Part shown: piece after piece, positions 59,937 to 64,000 of the stretch
Layout of the letters: each line of letters begins with the position of its first letter
How positions within the stretch are numbered: the stretch's first letter is position 1
Assembly: GCA_016711285.1 (NCBI GenBank)
Contig: JADJTG010000014.1
Span: forward strand, 186,001 to 250,000
Length of the DNA: 64,000 nucleotides
Origin: Sphingobacteriales bacterium
Lineage (GTDB): Bacteria > Bacteroidota > Bacteroidia > Chitinophagales > UBA2359
Direction of reading: 5' to 3'
The notes under the pieces: model-generated
The model's input: only the letters and a program-made list of their open reading frames with translations
What the model was told of the DNA's origin: nothing
Databases searched by the model: none
Program-made: the position numbers and the translations under genes

Positions 59937-61016
59937 ATGGAATTATTAAAATCAATACAATTAGGTAATAAAACCTTAAAAAACAAAATGGTAATGGCTG
60001 CTATGACAAGAAGCAGAGCAAATATAAATGGTGTAGTAGGTAAATCAACAATTACTTATTATGAACAAAGAGCCAGTGCAGGTCTTATTCTTACAGAAGC
60101 CATAAATATTTCTGAACAAGCAATCGGCAGTCCATTGACACCAGGGCTTTATACACAAGACCAAATAAACGCTTGGAAAAAAGTAACAGAAGCCGTTCAT
60201 AAAAAAGGAGGGCTAATATATGCACAACTTTGGCATACCGGTCGTGTAGGGCATTCGATAGATAGAAAAGGAATTTTGCCAGTAGCACCATCGGCGATTG
60301 CCATAAGTGGTATGCAACACTTTACTTCACAAGGACCAAAAGAATATGAAACTCCAAAGGCATTAACCACATCAGAAATCAAACAAATTGTAAAAGACTA
60401 CGGACAAGCAGCTAAAAATGCAATTGAAGCAGGTTTTGATGGGGTGGAATTACATGGAGCTAATGGCTATTTACCCCACCAATTTTTAGCAGAAAGCGCA
60501 AATCAAAGAACTGACGAATACGGAGGAAGCGTAGAAAATCGCAGTCGTTTTATTTTGGAAGTGATGCAAGAATTGATTAATACTATTGGTGGCGACAAAG
60601 TTGGTATTAAGATTTCTCCTTTGCAGCCGTATGCAGGAATTATTTCAGATAACCCAATTGAAACATTTACCTATTTAATACAAGAGCTTAATAAAATGGA
60701 TTTTGCATTTGTTGAGCTTATGAAACGTAGTCCAATGTTTCCATTGTTAGCTCATTATCCAAAAGACGATGAAATTGAATTATTTGGGAAATTATCAAAG
60801 AATAAACTTATTGCAAATACAGCTTACAATAAAGAAACAGCAGAAGTAGAATTACAAAAAGGCATAGCTAAACTAATTTCGTTTGGTGTATCGTTTTTGG
60901 CTAATCCAGATTTGCCAAAGCGTTTTGAATTTAATGCACCTTTAAACCAACCCGATAGAGCGACAATGTTTGGTGGTGGCGAAAAAGGGTATATTGATTA
61001 TCCATTTTTAAGCTAA
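59937..61016 (+). CDS. Old-yellow-enzyme family alkene reductase (NemA-like)
   Basis: From the ATG at 59937 (MELLKSIQLGNKTLKNKMVM) the enzyme is 359 aa; an upstream TTG in the same frame overlaps doxX and is less likely. It is an FMN-dependent TIM-barrel ene-reductase. Visible are MVMAAMTRSRAN at the first strand, TEAINISEQAIG, GLIYAQLWHTGRVGH (with the FMN-binding Q and active-site H), FDGVELHGANGYLPHQFL with the conserved HxAN, and RTDEYGGSVENRSRF. It reduces alpha,beta-unsaturated carbonyls or nitro compounds with NAD(P)H. Under HxlR control it fits an electrophile-detoxification unit. Confidence 0.92.
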   Translation: MELLKSIQLGNKTLKNKMVMAAMTRSRANINGVVGKSTITYYEQRASAGLILTEAINISEQAIGSPLTPGLYTQDQINAWKKVTEAVHKKGGLIYAQLWHTGRVGHSIDRKGILPVAPSAIAISGMQHFTSQGPKEYETPKALTTSEIKQIVKDYGQAAKNAIEAGFDGVELHGANGYLPHQFLAESANQRTDEYGGSVENRSRFILEVMQELINTIGGDKVGIKISPLQPYAGIISDNPIETFTYLIQELNKMDFAFVELMKRSPMFPLLAHYPKDDEIELFGKLSKNKLIANTAYNKETAEVELQKGIAKLISFGVSFLANPDLPKRFEFNAPLNQPDRATMFGGGEKGYIDYPFLS

Positions 61017-61138
61017 CCGACACAAAATAAAATACTACCACTGACGTCGGTTTTGCGTAATGGGGGCTTACGTGCTTAATTGAACGTTAGCCCTTTTTAT
61101 TTATATTTGTGGCAGGCTGAAAAATTGTTAAACCGTAA

Positions 61139-61270
61139 TCAGGCAAAGGCAATCCTGTTTTAGACGAGAATAATAGAAGTATTTTGTCTGTAGAAGACTT
61201 GGCAGTAGTAATTGCTGATGAGGTAGAAAATCAAAATTATCATCAAGAAAGATTTACAGCAGCTTATTGA
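61139..61270 (+). pseudogene. C-terminal remnant of an NAD(P)-binding SDR/NmrA-like protein
   Basis: A frame without a start reads NPVLDENNRSILSVEDLAVV then IADEVENQNYHQERFTAAY and stops. SxEDLAVxIADExExPxxxxxRFT is the C-terminal signature of small NAD(P)H-binding oxidoreductases of the NmrA/SDR type. The Rossmann N-terminus is absent, so only about 40 codons survive. Such proteins are often HxlR-regulated, which fits the neighbours. In the rest of the gap (61017-61498), a second unrelated stretch (LSYYQKQIVTKCEAPLKEYG and on to LLFERV, about 61218-61401) is open for ~60 codons without a start and is not identified. A -7-like TACCTTTG lies at 61442-61449, before the efflux gene. Confidence 0.6.
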
Positions 61271-61498
61271 TTTTAATCTGAGTTATTACCAGAAACAAAT
61301 TGTAACCAAGTGTGAAGCACCCTTAAAAGAGTACGGCTTAACAGTAGCAAAAAACAACTACATAATTCTTAATTATAAGGATTTATTATTCGAAAGGGTA
61401 TAATTATAATTAAACTGACAACAAATGGTTTGTAATATTTTACCTTTGCAATTGCTTATTTATTAACTTTTGTATGCTGATTTTCTAATTAATTTTCT

Positions 61499-62701
61499 AT
61501 GACAATATTAAATAAAAGGATTTTATCAATCCCATACTTCCTGCTTCTCATACTTATCTTAAATGCTTGTGGTAAAAAAGGAGAACAGCAAAAACCGCCG
61601 AAGTCTATTCCTGCTGTAGAAGTCACTCAAAAAACGATAACCACCTATCAAAATTTCCCAACAACGATAGAAGGAACTAATAACAATGATGTCCGTGCTA
61701 AAATAAACGGCTACATTTTGGAAGTATTAGTTGATGAAGGTCAGCAGGTTCATCAAGGACAAGCACTTTTCAGATTAGAAACAAATGTACTTGCTCCCAA
61801 TGCATCTGCTGCTAAGTCTGGCATTACTGCTGCAAGTGCTAATATAGAAGCCTCTAAAGCCAATGTAAATGCTGCCCGTATAGAAGTTGATAAGCTACAA
61901 CCCTTAGTAGATAAAGGTATTATCTCCAATGTGCAATTGGAAACAGCTAAAGCGAACCTTCTCAGAGCAAATGGTCAGTTGAGTCAAGCAAATGCCGCTT
62001 ATGAACAAGCGCAAGCTAATTATAAAAGTGCTGCAGCCAGTGTAGATTATTCTATTATTAAAGCACCCATTAGCGGTATATTGGGTAAAATAAATTTCAG
62101 GAAAGGGGCTTTAGTTGGTCCGTCTGACCCTATGCCAATCACTAAAATTTCAGACACCAGAGAATTGTATGCTTATTTTTCTATGAACGAAGCGGAGTAT
62201 TTAGATTTTTTGGGAAATATAGATGGTACAAGTGTCAGCGATAAAATACGAAATCTTCCAATGGTAGAATTGCTTTTAGCTAATGAAAGTATTTATTCCG
62301 AAAAAGGGAAAATAACAACAGTTACAGGACAGATAGATCCGACAACAGGTAGCATTCAGTTCAGGGTTTCATTCCCCAATCCAAGTGGTATTTTAACGAA
62401 TGGAAATACTGGAGAAATACGAATACCCAAGCAATTCAATAATGCAATGATAGTGCCTGAGTCAGCACTTTATGAGCAACAAGGAAATATGTTTTTATAT
62501 AAAATAGTCAGTGATTCTGTAGTGGCTACAAAGGTAAATGTCACTGCAAGAACTAATAATATGGGTATTATCAATGATGGCGTAAAAGTAGGTGATAAAA
62601 TAGCAGCACAAGGAGTAGGGACACTAAAAACGGGCATGAAAGTAAAAGCGCAATTAACCACCACAGACAGTATTATTAATCATCTAAAGCCCAAACTCTA
62701 A
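61499..62701 (+). CDS. RND efflux periplasmic adaptor (AcrA/MexA family)
   Basis: This 400-aa lipoprotein has a lipobox (LLILILNACGKK, Cys about residue 23). The adaptor plan follows: a barrel-sandwich (NDVRAKINGYILEVLVDEGQ and the returning KAPISGILGKINFRKGALVG), a long alpha-hairpin (about 95-170, rich in Ala/Asn coiled coil) and a beta-barrel and membrane-proximal domain (GQIDPTTGSIQFRVSFPNP and GKVGDKIAAQGV-type turn, here GVKVGDKIAAQGVGTLKTGM). It links the inner-membrane pump to an outer-membrane channel. Its stop overlaps the next start (TAATG), so they are coupled. A -7-like TACCTTTG lies 50 bp upstream. Confidence 0.93.
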   Translation: MTILNKRILSIPYFLLLILILNACGKKGEQQKPPKSIPAVEVTQKTITTYQNFPTTIEGTNNNDVRAKINGYILEVLVDEGQQVHQGQALFRLETNVLAPNASAAKSGITAASANIEASKANVNAARIEVDKLQPLVDKGIISNVQLETAKANLLRANGQLSQANAAYEQAQANYKSAAASVDYSIIKAPISGILGKINFRKGALVGPSDPMPITKISDTRELYAYFSMNEAEYLDFLGNIDGTSVSDKIRNLPMVELLLANESIYSEKGKITTVTGQIDPTTGSIQFRVSFPNPSGILTNGNTGEIRIPKQFNNAMIVPESALYEQQGNMFLYKIVSDSVVATKVNVTARTNNMGIINDGVKVGDKIAAQGVGTLKTGMKVKAQLTTTDSIINHLKPKL

Positions 62702-64000
62702 TGATTAAACAATTTATCGAAAGACCGGTACTTTCTTCTGTAATATCTATTCTAATAGTGATATTGGGTATTTTGGGCTTAAATAATTTGCCAATTACGC
62801 AATATCCCGATATTGCTCCGCCTACTGTTCGTGTCTCTGCAAATTATTCGGGTGCTAATGCGATGACTGTTCTTCAAAGTGTCATCATCCCTATCGAAGA
62901 ACAAATTAATGGTGTAGAGGGAATGGAATATATTACATCATCTGCCAATAATAATGGTTCAGCGAGTATAGAAGTTTTCTTTAAGCAAGGTGTAGATGCT
63001 GATATTGCTGCTGTGAATGTGCAAAATAGAGTAGCTCGAGCCACTCCTTTATTACCTGTAGAAGTTACCAGAAGTGGAGTAGTTACTCAAAAGCAACAGA
63101 CCAGTGCCTTGATGTATATGTCTTTTTACACGACAAATAAAGATTATGATGAAGTCTTTTTACAAAACTATATAGATATTAATGTAGTACCGGAGATTAA
63201 AAGAATCAATGGTGTAGGCGATGCCAGTCTTTTTGGAGGGAAAACCTATGCCATGCGCATTTGGTTAAAACCAGAAAAATTAGCCAATTATGGATTGGAA
63301 CCAAGTGATGTCATCAATGCAATCAATGCACAAAGTAAAGAAGCTGCTGCCGGCCAAATTGGAAGTAATGTGGGTAGCTCTTTCGAATATATCATAAGGT
63401 ATAAAGGTAAATACACAACAGAAGAAGAATATGGTAATATCGTCATTCGCTCCTTAAATAGTGGACAATTATTACGATTGAAAGATGTGGCTGATGTGAA
63501 GTTAGATGCTTTATCCTATGCAGGAGTCGGGGAAAATTTAGGTCATCCGGCATTAAGTATGGGGATATTTCAGACTCCGGGTTCCAATGCCAGAGAAATT
63601 AATAATAACATTAAAGACTTTTTGAAAAATCTTGATTTGCCGGAAGGAATCAATTATACCATCAACTTTGATACCAATGAATTCTTAGAAGCCTCCATTT
63701 CGAAAGTAATAATAACCTTAATAGAAGCATTTCTCTTAGTCTTCTTAGTGGTATTCATTTTCTTGCAAGATTTCCGTTCTACTTTGATTCCGGCTATTGC
63801 GGTTCCGGTTTCTATTATTGGTACATTTTTCTTTTTAAACCTATTCGGTTTTTCACTGAACTTATTAACGCTATTTGCATTAGTACTGGCGATAGGAATA
63901 GTAGTAGATGATGCCATTGTAGTAGTGGAAGCGGTTCATGCCAAATTAGAACATAGTAAACAAGACAGCCGCCAAGCTACAACCAGTGCCATGCACGAAA
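62701..64000 (+). CDS. RND efflux permease (AcrB/MexB family), cut by window end
   Basis: The ATG at 62701 overlaps the adaptor stop by one base and the frame stays open to the end of the window (433 codons visible; full proteins are ~1040 aa). The sequence begins MIKQFIERPVLSSVISILIV (first membrane helix), followed by PITQYPDIAPPTVRVSANY, GVEGMEYITSSANNNGSASI and GVGDASLFGGKTYAMRIWL, all hallmark segments of the porter domain. Helix 4 carries the proton-relay aspartates in LALVLAIGIVVDDAIVVVE. It should export hydrophobic drugs, dyes or metabolites. An outer-membrane TolC-like gene probably follows beyond the window. Confidence 0.95.
   Translation, partial: MIKQFIERPVLSSVISILIVILGILGLNNLPITQYPDIAPPTVRVSANYSGANAMTVLQSVIIPIEEQINGVEGMEYITSSANNNGSASIEVFFKQGVDADIAAVNVQNRVARATPLLPVEVTRSGVVTQKQQTSALMYMSFYTTNKDYDEVFLQNYIDINVVPEIKRINGVGDASLFGGKTYAMRIWLKPEKLANYGLEPSDVINAINAQSKEAAAGQIGSNVGSSFEYIIRYKGKYTTEEEYGNIVIRSLNSGQLLRLKDVADVKLDALSYAGVGENLGHPALSMGIFQTPGSNAREINNNIKDFLKNLDLPEGINYTINFDTNEFLEASISKVIITLIEAFLLVFLVVFIFLQDFRSTLIPAIAVPVSIIGTFFFLNLFGFSLNLLTLFALVLAIGIVVDDAIVVVEAVHAKLEHSKQDSRQATTSAMHE

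Noticed and set aside
61014..61052. Terminator after the ene-reductase (ACCGAC...GTCGGT)
   Set aside because: The stem is only 6-7 bp with a loop of about 25 bases, so it is too weak to call.
1..64000. tRNA or rRNA genes
   Set aside because: I looked in the intergenic gaps for T-loop GTTCRANNC signatures with matching acceptor stems and saw none; a covariance search would be needed to exclude them fully.

Overview
The window is a stretch of chromosome from a member of the Bacteroidota, probably a Saprospiria- or Chitinophagia-like environmental bacterium. The evidence is a long Bacteroidota-type YidC, two giant secreted proteins ending in type IX secretion signals (one type A, one type B with the gliding-motility C-terminal domain), a RemB/Wzi-like outer-membrane protein, a long NusB, the alaS/M23-peptidase divergent pair, and promoters of the TTTG-N(18-20)-TAnnTTTG kind. 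No rRNA, tRNA or CRISPR array was recognised. The species call is inference.

Layout. 1-10 kb: GNAT fragment, yidC, a secreted BNR/Ig-like protein, an ABC1/UbiB kinase, a phasin-like protein, xdhC and a RemB-like porin-like protein. 10-13.7 kb: a small phosphatase-like protein, a GmrSD-like DUF262/DUF1524 defence protein, a 75-bp dispersed element running into a 27-copy 21-bp minisatellite, and queD. 13.9-19.1 kb: paaZ and polA. 19.7-22.1 kb: small proteins and a broken lipoprotein metalloprotease. 22.2-28 kb: an exopolysaccharide cluster (three family-2 glycosyltransferases, a polyprenyl-phosphate sugar transferase with a receiver-like N-terminus, and a receiver protein). 28-37.6 kb: MerR, DUF1761, alaS, M23 peptidase, two decaying paralogues beside an IS630 remnant, nusB, yajC and a methyltransferase. 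37.6-40.3 kb: a restriction-modification-specificity protein split by a frameshift. 40.5-47.7 kb: omega-amidase, dtd, a MazG-like protein and a 1726-aa cysteine-rich repeat adhesin. 47.9-54 kb: membrane protein, YwqG-like protein, a frameshifted lamin-tail/CotH protein and priA. 54.1-59.1 kb: a defence segment with an MmeI-like type IIL enzyme and a DarT/DarG toxin-antitoxin pair, bracketed by ~120-bp direct repeats. 59.1-64 kb: HxlR regulator, DoxX protein, old-yellow-enzyme reductase, an SDR remnant and an RND efflux pair cut by the window end.

The most interesting signal is non-coding. A ~75-bp sequence lies just upstream of two unrelated minus-strand defence genes (the DUF262 gene and darT), about 46 kb apart. 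In one copy it leads into the 21-bp minisatellite, in the other into a single degenerate unit and then the direct repeat that brackets the MmeI/DarTG segment. This looks like a dispersed element tied to gain or exchange of defence genes. A second theme is that at least five reading frames are broken by one-base indels, mostly in homopolymer runs; these may be real decay, phase variation or assembly error, and only reads can tell.
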